The notes: a model not told the origin generated them from the sequence alone. A stretch of 6,433 nt of DNA from Hyphomicrobiales bacterium (GCA_003567055.1 PXAW01000345.1:1-6433); one strand, 5' to 3'; shown: positions 1 to 6,386, counted from the first letter of the stretch. Numbers and translations are program-made.

Positions 1-1298
1 CCCGCCGCCAGGCCCTGTTCGGCCTCGCCGCCGCCGGTGCGGCCTCCGGATTCGCGCTCAACGGCGCGCGCGAGGCGCAGGCCCGGAGCATGGCGCAGGC
101 GCATATCGTGATTGCCGGCGCCGGAGCCGGCGGGTTGACCGCCGCCTCGCAGCTCTCGCGGCGCATGCCGAATGCCCGCATCACCATCATCGACCGTCAG
201 GAACGCCATTATTTCCAGCCCGGCTACACGCTGATCGGCTCGGGCGTGTGGCGCGAAGGCCAGGTGATCGATTCCACCGAGCGTTTCCTGCCCCGCAATG
301 TCGACTGGGTGCGCGCCGATATCGCCGAGTTCGACCCGGACGGCAACCGCGTCGTCACCAGCAACGGGCAGGAAATCGCCTATGACTACCTGATCGTCGC
401 CATCGGCGTGCATCTCGATTACGAGGCCGTCGAGGGGATGGAGCGCAGCCTGATCGGCAGCCATGGCATCGCCTCGATCTATGCCGGTCCCGCCGAGGCG
501 GCGACCTCGTGGCGGCTGATGGAAACATTCATCGAGAATGGCGGCCAGGGCCATTTCGGTCGCCCGGCAACCGACATGAAATGCGCCGGTGCGCCGCTCA
601 AATTCGCGCTCCTCACCGAGGATCGCCTGACCACGCGCGGCGGTCGCAGCGGCGCCGAACTGCATTACCATGCCCATAATCAGGGCCTGTTCGCGGTACC
701 GCCGGTGAATGAGAAGGTGAAGCAGATCTTCGAGACCCGCGGCATCAATACGCGCTTCGGGCACGTCATCCACGCCATCGATCCCGGCAACAGACGCGTG
801 AGCTACCGCACGGCGGACGGGATCGCCGAGTTCGATTACGACTTCATCCACCTGGTGCCGCCGATGCGCGCGCCGGATGCGCTCGTCAACAGCCCGCTGC
901 CCTGGCAGGACGGCCCCTTCGCCGCCGAATCCTGGCTCGAAGTCGATATGCACAATCTCCAGCACCGCCGCTATGCCAACATCTTCGGCATCGGCGACAT
1001 CAACGGCGTGCCGAAGGGCAAGACCGCCGCGAGCGTGAAATGGCAGGCGCCGGTCGCGGTCTCCAATCTGATCGACGTGATCGAGGGCCGCGAGATGCGC
1101 GCGCGCTACAACGGTTATACCTCCTGCCCGCTGGTGACCCGTGTCGGCACCGCGATGCTGGTGGAGTTCGATTACGACGACAACCTCACCCCGTCCTTCC
1201 CCTTCATCGATCCGTTGCAGGAAAGCTGGGTCTCCTGGGTGATCGAGGAGAAGGCGCTCCTGCCCACCTACAATGCCATGCTGCGCGGCTACGCGTGA
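1..1298 (+). CDS. Sulfide:quinone oxidoreductase-like FAD flavoprotein with Tat signal peptide (5' end outside window)
   Basis: Predicted to oxidise sulfide to sulfane sulfur/polysulfide and pass the electrons through FAD to membrane quinone. Frame starts at base 3 and is open to the left edge. Residues are numbered from the internal Met at 90. Seen: the FAD-binding GAGAGG loop at 10-15 with acidic D35 closing strand 2; a KCAGAP motif with C165 and a TSCPLV motif with C346, the two redox cysteines of SQR; a second FAD motif FGIGD ending at D303; and a C-terminal EFDYD, FPF, MLRGY block that resembles human SQOR and bacterial type II SQR. The position of the third cysteine of type I SQRs appears to be Ala (near A128). 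The Met at 90 is unlikely to be the true start: it has no well-spaced ribosome binding site, and the frame upstream encodes a twin-arginine leader. A membrane-protein gene follows 16 bp downstream. Another sulfide/FAD oxidoreductase of the same superfamily, such as a FccB-like protein, is the main alternative. Confidence 0.88.
   Translation, partial: RRQALFGLAAAGAASGFALNGAREAQARSMAQAHIVIAGAGAGGLTAASQLSRRMPNARITIIDRQERHYFQPGYTLIGSGVWREGQVIDSTERFLPRNVDWVRADIAEFDPDGNRVVTSNGQEIAYDYLIVAIGVHLDYEAVEGMERSLIGSHGIASIYAGPAEAATSWRLMETFIENGGQGHFGRPATDMKCAGAPLKFALLTEDRLTTRGGRSGAELHYHAHNQGLFAVPPVNEKVKQIFETRGINTRFGHVIHAIDPGNRRVSYRTADGIAEFDYDFIHLVPPMRAPDALVNSPLPWQDGPFAAESWLEVDMHNLQHRRYANIFGIGDINGVPKGKTAASVKWQAPVAVSNLIDVIEGREMRARYNGYTSCPLVTRVGTAMLVEFDYDDNLTPSFPFIDPLQESWVSWVIEEKALLPTYNAMLRGYA
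3..83 (+). other. Twin-arginine (Tat) signal peptide of the SQR-like protein
   Basis: The first visible codons, in frame with the flavoprotein, read RRQALFGLAAAGAASGFAL, followed by NGAREAQA. This is an Arg-Arg pair, an uncharged Ala/Gly/Leu-rich stretch, and an A-Q-A signal-peptidase-like site ending near base 83. The residues before the Arg pair lie outside the window, so the full S-R-R-x-F-L-K consensus cannot be checked. Tat export suits a protein that folds around FAD in the cytoplasm before translocation. The arrangement implies a periplasmic mature enzyme. Confidence 0.75.
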
Positions 1299-1301
1299 GC
1301 C

Positions 1302-1309
1302 GGGAGGAA
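1302..1309 (+). promoter_or_regulatory. Ribosome binding site that sets the start of the small membrane protein
   Basis: GGGAGGAA lies 5 nt before the ATG at 1315. It favours that ATG over the in-frame ATG at 1273, which lies inside the 3' end of the flavoprotein gene and has no such site. Confidence 0.8.
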
Positions 1310-1314
1310 CCACC

Positions 1315-1698
1315 ATGCAAGATTTTCATCCCGCCACACTCTTCGTGATCGCGCAGGAAACGCTGGGCTTCCTGCTCTGGCTCGGCATCGGCCTCGCCGT
1401 GATCGTCCTCGCGCTCTACGCCATCGCACTGATGCGCGGGCTCGCCCTGCGCGGCGCGCCGATGCGGATCGCCGCAATCCTCGGCATCCTCGTGGGTATC
1501 GTCGCGATGGCGGCGGCGCCGGCCTTGACGGGAGCGGGTTTTTCGCATCTCGTCGCGGGGATCGACTATGTCTTCATCGCCCTGATCGGAATCGGCGGTT
1601 TCATTGCGACCGTGATCGCGGTGACGCCGCTCTTCGCGGTGTTCGGGCTCGGCAGCGCCCGCGACGAGCGGATTTCGCTCACCGCGCCGGCGGAGTAA
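1315..1698 (+). CDS. Small three-helix inner-membrane protein, DUF5368-like
   Basis: A 127-residue hydrophobic protein of unknown function. Three membrane segments can be read at about residues 17-40, 51-72 and 82-110. Arginines 41, 46 and 51 lie between the first two helices, so the positive-inside rule puts that loop in the cytoplasm, with the N terminus outside and the C terminus (R116, R119) inside. There is no signal peptide and no cysteine, and I see no heme- or metal-binding motif. The overall pattern (an N-terminal phenylalanine/threonine-rich start, an early Q-E-x-L-G segment, then G-F-x-x-L-x-x-x-I-D before helix 3) recalls the DUF5368 family as I remember it; that assignment is from memory and tentative. 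The gene follows the SQR gene by 16 bp with its own strong ribosome binding site, so co-transcription is likely, and a role as membrane anchor, quinone-side partner or assembly factor for the SQR is a reasonable inference. It ends 11 bp before the end of the convergent glycerol kinase gene. Confidence 0.8.
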   Translation: MQDFHPATLFVIAQETLGFLLWLGIGLAVIVLALYAIALMRGLALRGAPMRIAAILGILVGIVAMAAAPALTGAGFSHLVAGIDYVFIALIGIGGFIATVIAVTPLFAVFGLGSARDERISLTAPAE

Positions 1699-1709
1699 AT
1701 CCGACCGGG

Positions 1710-3227
1710 TCAGTGCGCGGCGCGCGTGAGTGTGCGCCGCAGCGCATCCTGCCAGCCGGCGCGTTTCTCCGCGCGCTGCTCATCCGCCATTGCCGGCGTG
1801 AAGCGCCGCTCGCGCGACCAGCTGCGCGCAAATTCCGCCGGCTGCGGATAGAGATCGGCGGCGAGCCCCGCGAGATAGGCCGCCCCCAGCGCCGTCGTCT
1901 CCGCCACGCGGGGGCGGTCGACGGGCATGGCGAGAATATCGGCAAGGTTCTGCAGCAGCCAGTCATTGGCGACCATGCCGCCATCCACCCGCAGCACCGT
2001 GTCGTCACCGCCGGCAGCGGAGATGTTCGCCGCCGCGATATCCGCCGTCATCGCTGCCAGCAGATCGGCGGTCTGGTGGGAGACGCTCTCCAGCGCCGCG
2101 CGGGCGATCTCGGCACGCCCGGTGCCGCGCGTCATGCCCGAGAGCGTGGCGCGCGCCTGCGAATCCCACCAGGGCGCACCCAGCCCCACGAAGGCCGGCA
2201 CCAGGTAGACCGCCTGATCGGGATCGGCGCGTGCGGCGAGTTCCTGCGTCTCATGCGCGGAGGCGACGATGCCGAGCCCGTCGCGCAGCCATTGCACCGC
2301 CGCGCCCGCGACGAAGATCGCCCCCTCCAGCGCGTAATGGCGCTCGCCGGCGATCTGATAGGCCACCGTCGTGAGCAGGCGGTTCTGCGAGGGAGCCGGC
2401 GTGGTGCCGATATTGACCAGCGCGAAGGCGCCGGTACCGTAGGTCACCTTCACCATGCCCGGCGTGAAGCAGGCCTGACCCACCGTCGCCGCCTGCTGAT
2501 CGCCCGCGACGCCGCGAATCGGGATGGCGCCGCCGAACAGATCATCGCGCACCTGCCCGAAATCGCCGGCGCTGTCGCGCACGTCGGGCAGCCAGTCGCG
2601 GGCGATGCCGAAGGCGGTGAGGCATTCATCGTCCCAATCACCCCGCGCGATGTCATAAAGCAGCGTGCGCGAGGCGTTGGTCGCATCAGTGGCGAAGACA
2701 CGCCCGCCGGTCAGCCGCCAGATCAGGAAGGTATCGACCGTGCCGAAGGCGAGTTCGCCGGCCTGCGCGGCGGCGCGGATGCCGGGATCATTCTCCAGCA
2801 GCCAGGCGAATTTCGTCGCGGTGAAATACGAATCGAGCAACAGCCCGGTCTTCGCCCGCAGGGCGGGTTCCTCGCCGGCGGCGACGCGGCGCGCGCAATC
2901 GGGCGCAGTGCGGCGATCCTGCCAGACGATGGCGTTGTGGACGGCGCGCCCGGTGCGCCGGTTCCACACGATCCCGGTCTCGCGCTGGTTGGTGATGCCG
3001 AGCGCGGCGATGTCACCGGCATGCAGCCCGGCACGGGCCAGCGCTTCGGAGATCACCGCGACGCAGGAAGCCCAGATCTCCTCCGGATCGTGCTCCACCC
3101 AGCCGGGGCGCGGATAGATCTGGGGAAACTCGCGCTGCGCAACGGCGACGGGGGAGAGCTTGGCATCGAAGATGATGGCCCGGCTCGACGTCGTGCCCTG
3201 ATCGAGGGCGATGGTATATCCGCTCAT
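1710..3227 (-). CDS. glpK: Glycerol kinase
   Basis: Phosphorylates glycerol with ATP to sn-glycerol 3-phosphate in the cytoplasm, the first committed step of glycerol use. It is 505 residues long, close to the 502 of the E. coli enzyme. Seen: the phosphate-binding loop DQGTTSSR at 9-16; glycerol contacts R82, E83 and Y134; the catalytic base in GDQQAA, D243-Q244; F268 in TYGTGAF; and the C-terminal FGGY-family segment [14 protein letters not shown]. By my alignment these match R83, E84, Y135, D245, Q246 and F270 of E. coli GlpK. The fructose-1,6-bisphosphate loop of E. coli (GGKGGTR) is replaced by a different, one-residue-shorter loop (DDLFGGA), so that allosteric site is probably absent. 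The start at 3227 is chosen because the protein begins [10 protein letters not shown] as in the family and has AGGGAG 6 nt upstream; the 37-residue upstream extension in the same frame is non-family sequence. No glpF, glpD or glpR gene is visible next to it. Confidence 0.97.
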   Translation of the reverse strand: MSGYTIALDQGTTSSRAIIFDAKLSPVAVAQREFPQIYPRPGWVEHDPEEIWASCVAVISEALARAGLHAGDIAALGITNQRETGIVWNRRTGRAVHNAIVWQDRRTAPDCARRVAAGEEPALRAKTGLLLDSYFTATKFAWLLENDPGIRAAAQAGELAFGTVDTFLIWRLTGGRVFATDATNASRTLLYDIARGDWDDECLTAFGIARDWLPDVRDSAGDFGQVRDDLFGGAIPIRGVAGDQQAATVGQACFTPGMVKVTYGTGAFALVNIGTTPAPSQNRLLTTVAYQIAGERHYALEGAIFVAGAAVQWLRDGLGIVASAHETQELAARADPDQAVYLVPAFVGLGAPWWDSQARATLSGMTRGTGRAEIARAALESVSHQTADLLAAMTADIAAANISAAGGDDTVLRVDGGMVANDWLLQNLADILAMPVDRPRVAETTALGAAYLAGLAADLYPQPAEFARSWSRERRFTPAMADEQRAEKRAGWQDALRRTLTRAAH

Positions 3228-3231
3228 CCGG

Positions 3232-3239
3232 CTCTCCCT
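3232..3239 (-). promoter_or_regulatory. Ribosome binding site of glpK
   Basis: On the minus strand AGGGAGAG lies 4 nt upstream of the ATG at 3227 (core AGGGAG at 6 nt). It decides the start in favour of MSGYT over the upstream in-frame ATG at 3338. Confidence 0.75.
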
Positions 3240-3322
3240 GACAATTTTCTCGTTGCAATGCTGAACCGATCCCGAACCGCAGGTTAGCCGTGAAGCCGCG
3301 CACGGAAAACCCCGCCGGCAAC

Positions 3323-3339
3323 GGTGCGGGCATCGCACC
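3323..3339. repeat. Inverted repeat, 6-bp arms, 5-bp spacer
   Basis: GGTGCG and CGCACC flank a ggcat spacer. CCGG lies outside each arm at 3314-3317 and 3343-3346, which could lengthen the stem with unpaired bases between. There is no T-run on either side, so it is not a typical terminator. It could be an operator or a leader hairpin. Arms this short also arise by chance in GC-rich DNA. Confidence 0.35.
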
Positions 3340-3418
3340 TCACCGGAAAGCGCCCTTCGTCACGGTTTCATCACTGGCCCATCGCGGGCTTTCGGTGCTC
3401 CTATGAAGCAGCAGATAA

Positions 3419-3429
3419 ACGATCATCGT
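3419..3429. promoter_or_regulatory. Possible operator: 11-bp palindrome upstream of the 3-HAD gene
   Basis: ACGAT-c-ATCGT is a perfect 5-bp-arm palindrome ending 2 nt before the AGGGAGGAAG ribosome binding site of the gene starting at 3443. A bound repressor here could block transcription or early elongation. Only position and symmetry support it; a chance occurrence is possible. Confidence 0.3.
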
Positions 3430-3442
3430 CAGGGAGGAAGGT

Positions 3443-4414
3443 ATGGGCGATTACGTCCCCGTCGCCGAGGTGCGCCGCGTCGCGGTGCTGGGAACCGGCA
3501 CGATCGGTGCGAGCTGGGCCTCGTGGTTTCTCGCACGCGGCTACGACGTCGTCGCCTGGGATCCCGCCGAGGGCTGGCGCGAACGGCTCGAAGCCTTCAC
3601 CGCGCATGCGATCCCGCAGGTCGAACAGATCGGCGCCGCGCGCGAACCCGCAGGCCGGCTCACCTGCGTCGACACGCCCGAGGAGGCGGTGGCGCAGGCG
3701 GATTTCGTGCAGGAAAATGCCACGGAGCGCCTCGGGATCAAACAGGCGCTCTACAAGCGCATCGACAAGGCCCTGCCTGCCCGCAGCATCCTCGCCACCT
3801 CGACCTCGGGGCTGATCCTCAGCGATCTCGTCGCGGGGCTGGAAAGCGCGCCGCGTTTCGTCGTCGGCCATCCCTTCAACCCGCCGCATCTGATCCCGCT
3901 GGTCGAGGTGGTGGCCTCGAATGCCTCCGATCCGGAAGCGGCGCAATGGGCGCATGCCTTCTACGCGCATATCGGCAAGCATCCGATCATGCTCAGGAAG
4001 GAGGTGCCCGGCCATCTCGCCAACCGGCTCCAGGTCGCGCTCTGGCGCGAGGCCTTCAACTGCCTCCAGGACGGGCTCGCCGATGCCGCCGATATCGACG
4101 CGGCGATCGCCCAGGGGCCGGGCCTGCGCTACGCGCTCTACGGCCCCAACATGATCTTCAACATGACCGGCGGGCGCGGCGGTATCCGCGCCTCGGTGGA
4201 GCAGTTCGGCCCCGCCTTCGAGGCCTGGTGGGCGACGATGCAGCGCACGCCCGTCTTCGATGACGCGCTCAAGAGCGCCCTGATCGAAGGCGTCGACGCG
4301 CTGATGGCGGGGCGCTCGATGGAAGAGCTCGAAGCCGAACGCGACGCGCGGCTGATCGCGCTGCTGAAGCTGCTCGGTGAGCAGGACGGCAACAGGCAAG
4401 GAAACGCGCAATGA
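3443..4414 (+). CDS. 3-hydroxyacyl-CoA dehydrogenase-fold NAD+ dehydrogenase, L-carnitine dehydrogenase-like
   Basis: Predicted NAD+-dependent 3-hydroxy-acid (or 3-hydroxyacyl) dehydrogenase, cytoplasmic. It has 323 residues, the length of the single-unit L-carnitine dehydrogenase/lambda-crystallin group and well short of FadB-type multifunctional enzymes. N-terminal Rossmann domain: GTGTIG at 17-22, with D40 at the end of strand 2, which favours NAD+ over NADP+. Active-site residues fit the 3-HAD family: S122 in STSGL, H143 in GHPFNP, E155 in LVEVV, and N194 in ANRLQ. The C-terminal domain carries GLRYALYGPN and a Gly-rich TGGRGGI, followed by EQFGPA, like carnitine dehydrogenases as I recall them. 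Those similarities suggest carnitine or another short hydroxy acid, but substrate-pocket residues cannot be assigned and no carnitine-pathway neighbour is visible. The start is firm: AGGGAGGAAG just upstream. The stop overlaps the next gene's ATG (ATGA at 4411-4414). L-gulonate 3-dehydrogenase-like or acyl-CoA activity remains possible. Confidence 0.88.
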   Translation: MGDYVPVAEVRRVAVLGTGTIGASWASWFLARGYDVVAWDPAEGWRERLEAFTAHAIPQVEQIGAAREPAGRLTCVDTPEEAVAQADFVQENATERLGIKQALYKRIDKALPARSILATSTSGLILSDLVAGLESAPRFVVGHPFNPPHLIPLVEVVASNASDPEAAQWAHAFYAHIGKHPIMLRKEVPGHLANRLQVALWREAFNCLQDGLADAADIDAAIAQGPGLRYALYGPNMIFNMTGGRGGIRASVEQFGPAFEAWWATMQRTPVFDDALKSALIEGVDALMAGRSMEELEAERDARLIALLKLLGEQDGNRQGNAQ

Positions 4415-5178
4415 TCCGCTATGATCTGACGGGGCGCACGGCGCTCGTGACCGGCGGCGCCTCCGGAATCGGCCTCGCCACGGCGACGCTGCTGGCCGGA
4501 TCGGGGTGCCGCGTGGCGATCAATCACCTGGAAGACGATCCGCGCGGGCCGAGCGAGGTGGCGCGGCTGCGCGGTCTCGGCCATGACGTCATCGCCGCGC
4601 CGGGCAATATCGGGGATGGCGATGACGGGCCGCGCATGGTGCGCGAAGCGGTCGCCGCTCTGGGCGGGCTCGACTGGCTCGTCAACAATGCCGGCACGCC
4701 GGGCACGACGCGCCAGATCCCGCCCGCCGAGCTCGACGCCCTGAGCGAAGAGCTCTGGGAGACGGTCCTGCAGGTCAATCTGCGCGGGCTGTTTCGCTGC
4801 ACGCGCGCGGCGGCGGAGGCCTTGCGGGAACGCCATGGCGCCGTGGTGAACGTCGCCTCGATCGCCGGGCTCGACAGCCCCGGCTCCTCGATGGCCTATG
4901 GCGCCACCAAGGCCGGCGTGATCAGCCTGACCAAGAATCTCGCGCGCGGGCTCGCGCCGCAGGTGCGTGTCAACGCGGTGGCGCCGGGTGCGGTGGATTC
5001 GCCCTGGATGGTGGAATGGACGCCGGACAAGCGCCGGGCGAGCGCGGAGAAAGCGCTGCTGGAGCGGCGTTGCACGCCGGAGGATATCGCGGAAGTGATG
5101 GTCTATCTGCTGGCCGGCGCGGCCATGGTGACGGGGCAGACGGTGACCGTGGACGGGGGGTTGATGCTCTCGCGCTGA
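4411..5178 (+). CDS. Classical short-chain dehydrogenase/reductase (SDR), substrate unknown
   Basis: Predicted NAD(P)-dependent oxidoreductase of 255 residues, the usual length for a classical SDR. Seen in order: TGGASGIG cofactor motif at 14-21; NNAG at 92-95; the catalytic tetrad N123, S150, Y163 and K167 (NVASIAG then YGATK); the PGAVDSP turn after strand 6; and a C-terminal VTGQTVTVDGGL that is nearly universal in this group. Cofactor preference is not clear from the end of strand 2 (residues 37-41 read INHLE, with no obvious Asp or Arg). The gene starts inside the stop codon of the 3-HAD-fold gene (ATGA), with AAGGAA 7 nt upstream, so the two are very likely translationally coupled and act in one pathway, perhaps on successive hydroxyl groups or as alternative stereospecific steps. 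FabG-like annotation by similarity would be too specific. Confidence 0.92.
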   Translation: MIRYDLTGRTALVTGGASGIGLATATLLAGSGCRVAINHLEDDPRGPSEVARLRGLGHDVIAAPGNIGDGDDGPRMVREAVAALGGLDWLVNNAGTPGTTRQIPPAELDALSEELWETVLQVNLRGLFRCTRAAAEALRERHGAVVNVASIAGLDSPGSSMAYGATKAGVISLTKNLARGLAPQVRVNAVAPGAVDSPWMVEWTPDKRRASAEKALLERRCTPEDIAEVMVYLLAGAAMVTGQTVTVDGGLMLSR

Positions 5179-5216
5179 TGACGCGGTGCAAACGGCGCTT
5201 CACAGGCGCGCCGGAT

Positions 5217-5247
5217 TTGACTATTGAACGCCCCGTGTCGATGTACA
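5217..5247 (+). promoter_or_regulatory. Possible promoter before the NDUFA9-like gene
   Basis: TTGACT at 5217-5222 matches 5 of 6 bases of the -35 consensus and is the best such match in the 97-bp gap after the SDR stop. The -10 is poor: TGTACA at 5242-5247 lies 19 bp away and matches 3 of 6 bases of TATAAT. Read-through from the upstream pair is the alternative, since no terminator is seen between them. Confidence 0.3.
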
Positions 5248-5264
5248 GCCGACAGCCAGTTTTC

Positions 5265-5269
5265 AGGGG
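5265..5269 (+). promoter_or_regulatory. Ribosome binding site that decides among three tandem ATG codons
   Basis: AGGGG is immediately followed by ATGATGATG at 5270-5278. Spacing is 0 nt to the first ATG, 3 nt to the second and 6 nt to the third, so the third (5276) is the most likely start. Confidence 0.6.
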
Positions 5270-5275
5270 ATGATG

Positions 5276-6292
5276 ATGAGCGCCTCCAACCAGCAGCCGC
5301 ACCCCGTGACCGGGAAACTCGTGACCGTCTTCGGCGGATCGGGCTTTCTCGGCCGTTTTGTCGTGCAGACACTGGCCAGACGCGGCTACCGGGTGCGCGT
5401 CGCCGTGCGCCGGCCCGATCTCGCGCAGGGCCTGCAGCCGCTCGGTGCCGTCGGACAGATCCATGCGGGGCAGGCCAATCTGCGTTATCCCGAATCGGTG
5501 CGCGCGGCGGCGCAGGGTGCCGATGCGGTGGTCAATCTCGTCGGCATCCTCCAGCAGGGCGGCCGCCAGACCTTCGAGGCGCTCCAGACCGTCGGCGCCG
5601 AGACCGTGGCGCGGGCGGCGAGCGAGAACGGCGCGCGCATGGTCCATGTCTCCGCCATCGGCGCCGATCCCGAGAGCCCCGCGCAATACGGACGCACCAA
5701 GGCCGAGGGCGAGGCAAGGGTGATGGCGCTCGCGCCGCAGGCGGTGATCCTGCGCCCGTCCATCGTCTTCGGGCCGGGGGATTCCTTCTTCAACCGGTTC
5801 GCGGCGCTGGCGCGGGTCTTCCCCGTCCTGCCCATCGCCTGCGCCGATACGCGTTTCCAGCCGGTCTATGCCGGTGACGTGGCCGAGGCGGTGGCGCGGG
5901 CCGTGGACGGCACGGTCGAAGGCGGCAGGATCTACGAGCTCGGCGGTCCGGGCATCTACAGCTTCCGCGAATTGCTCGCCTATGTGCTCACCGTGACCGA
6001 GCGCAAGCGCATCATCGCGGCAATGCCCCCGGCCCTTGCGCGGCTTCAGGCCAGCATCACCGAAACCCTCGACCGCTTCACCTTCGGCCTGATGCCGGAC
6101 GAGATCGTGCTCACCCGCGACCAGCTTCTGATGCTCGCGCGCGACAATGTCGTCTCGCCGCAAGCCGAGGCGGAGGGGCGCAGCTTTGCTGCTCTCGGCA
6201 TTACCCCGACCTCGCTGGAGGCGATCGTGCCGGGCTATCTCAAGCGCTTCCGCAAGCACGGACAATACGAAAAGCGCAAAACTGCCGCGTGA
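5276..6292 (+). CDS. NDUFA9-like atypical SDR (complex I NDUFA9 subunit family, NAD(P)H-binding)
   Basis: A 338-residue atypical/extended SDR resembling the NDUFA9 family, whose mitochondrial member binds NADPH and stabilises complex I. In bacteria a stable complex I partnership is not established, so the role here is inferred from family only. Seen: FGGSGFLG at 19-26 (Rossmann G-x-x-G-x-x-G), R45-R46 after strand 2, which favours NADP(H); NLVGIL at 87-92; S126 with Y138-x-x-x-K142 (YGRTK) in the SDR active-site positions; RPSIVFGPGDSFFNRF; and a helical C-terminal part ending in Lys/Arg-rich EKRKTAA. There is no signal peptide and no membrane helix. The start is placed at 5276 because of spacing to AGGGG; the two ATGs before it would only add Met residues. 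The gene is 97 bp after the SDR and may have its own promoter. A nucleoside-diphosphate-sugar epimerase is the less likely alternative. Confidence 0.85.
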   Translation: MSASNQQPHPVTGKLVTVFGGSGFLGRFVVQTLARRGYRVRVAVRRPDLAQGLQPLGAVGQIHAGQANLRYPESVRAAAQGADAVVNLVGILQQGGRQTFEALQTVGAETVARAASENGARMVHVSAIGADPESPAQYGRTKAEGEARVMALAPQAVILRPSIVFGPGDSFFNRFAALARVFPVLPIACADTRFQPVYAGDVAEAVARAVDGTVEGGRIYELGGPGIYSFRELLAYVLTVTERKRIIAAMPPALARLQASITETLDRFTFGLMPDEIVLTRDQLLMLARDNVVSPQAEAEGRSFAALGITPTSLEAIVPGYLKRFRKHGQYEKRKTAA

Positions 6293-6318
6293 TCGCGCCA
6301 CAGGCGTTGCATAGATTT

Positions 6319-6351
6319 CGCCGCAGGAGACGGCGTCACCTGCCGTCGGCG
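6319..6351. repeat. Nested inverted repeats downstream of the NDUFA9-like gene
   Basis: CGCCG at 6319-6323 pairs with CGGCG at 6347-6351, and GACGGC at 6329-6334 pairs with GCCGTC at 6342-6347. The two right-hand arms share one base, so the stems nest except at that base. No T-run follows, which argues against a Rho-independent terminator. It might be a leader hairpin of the next gene or a chance GC-rich structure. Confidence 0.3.
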
Positions 6352-6386
6352 CATTGCGCAAGCAGCATCGAACGGGAGGATTGATC

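Larger units (their letters stand above)
3228..3442. promoter_or_regulatory. Divergent intergenic region between glpK and the 3-HAD/SDR operon
   Basis: These 215 bp hold the leaders of two divergently transcribed units, so promoters for both should lie here. No clean -35/-10 pair can be named with confidence on either strand. Visible structure: a GAACCG direct repeat at 3263-3268 and 3274-3279, spaced 11 bp (about one helical turn), on the glpK side; a GGTGCG/CGCACC inverted repeat at 3323-3339; and an ACGAT/ATCGT palindrome at 3419-3429 next to the operon's ribosome binding site. These could be regulator sites, but no regulator gene lies nearby. The AT-richest part, acaattttct, is at 3241-3250 next to the glpK start. 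Confidence 0.55.

Noticed and set aside
1273..1314. A longer start for the small membrane protein inside the flavoprotein gene
   Set aside because: The extra residues come from the neighbour's coding sequence and there is no ribosome binding site before 1273, while a strong one precedes 1315.
1717..1740. GCGGCGC/GCGCCGC inverted repeat near the glpK stop, possible terminator between convergent genes
   Set aside because: It falls inside the glpK coding end, has no T-run in either direction, and its bases are explained by coding composition.
1713..3287. A 524-codon open frame on the plus strand opposite glpK
   Set aside because: It lies antisense to a clear glycerol kinase with intact motifs. 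Its translation is Arg/Gly-rich and shows no domain. Long antisense frames are expected in DNA with G/C at third codon positions.
3228..3338. A 37-residue upstream extension of glycerol kinase
   Set aside because: It is unlike any glycerol kinase N terminus and the start at 3227 has both a good ribosome binding site and family-typical sequence.
3401..4411. A 336-codon minus-strand frame opposite the 3-HAD-fold gene
   Set aside because: It is a shadow of the motif-rich plus-strand gene and has no recognisable domain.
6354..6361. TTGCGCAA palindrome
   Set aside because: Eight bases of symmetry are common by chance and no supporting promoter or second site was seen.
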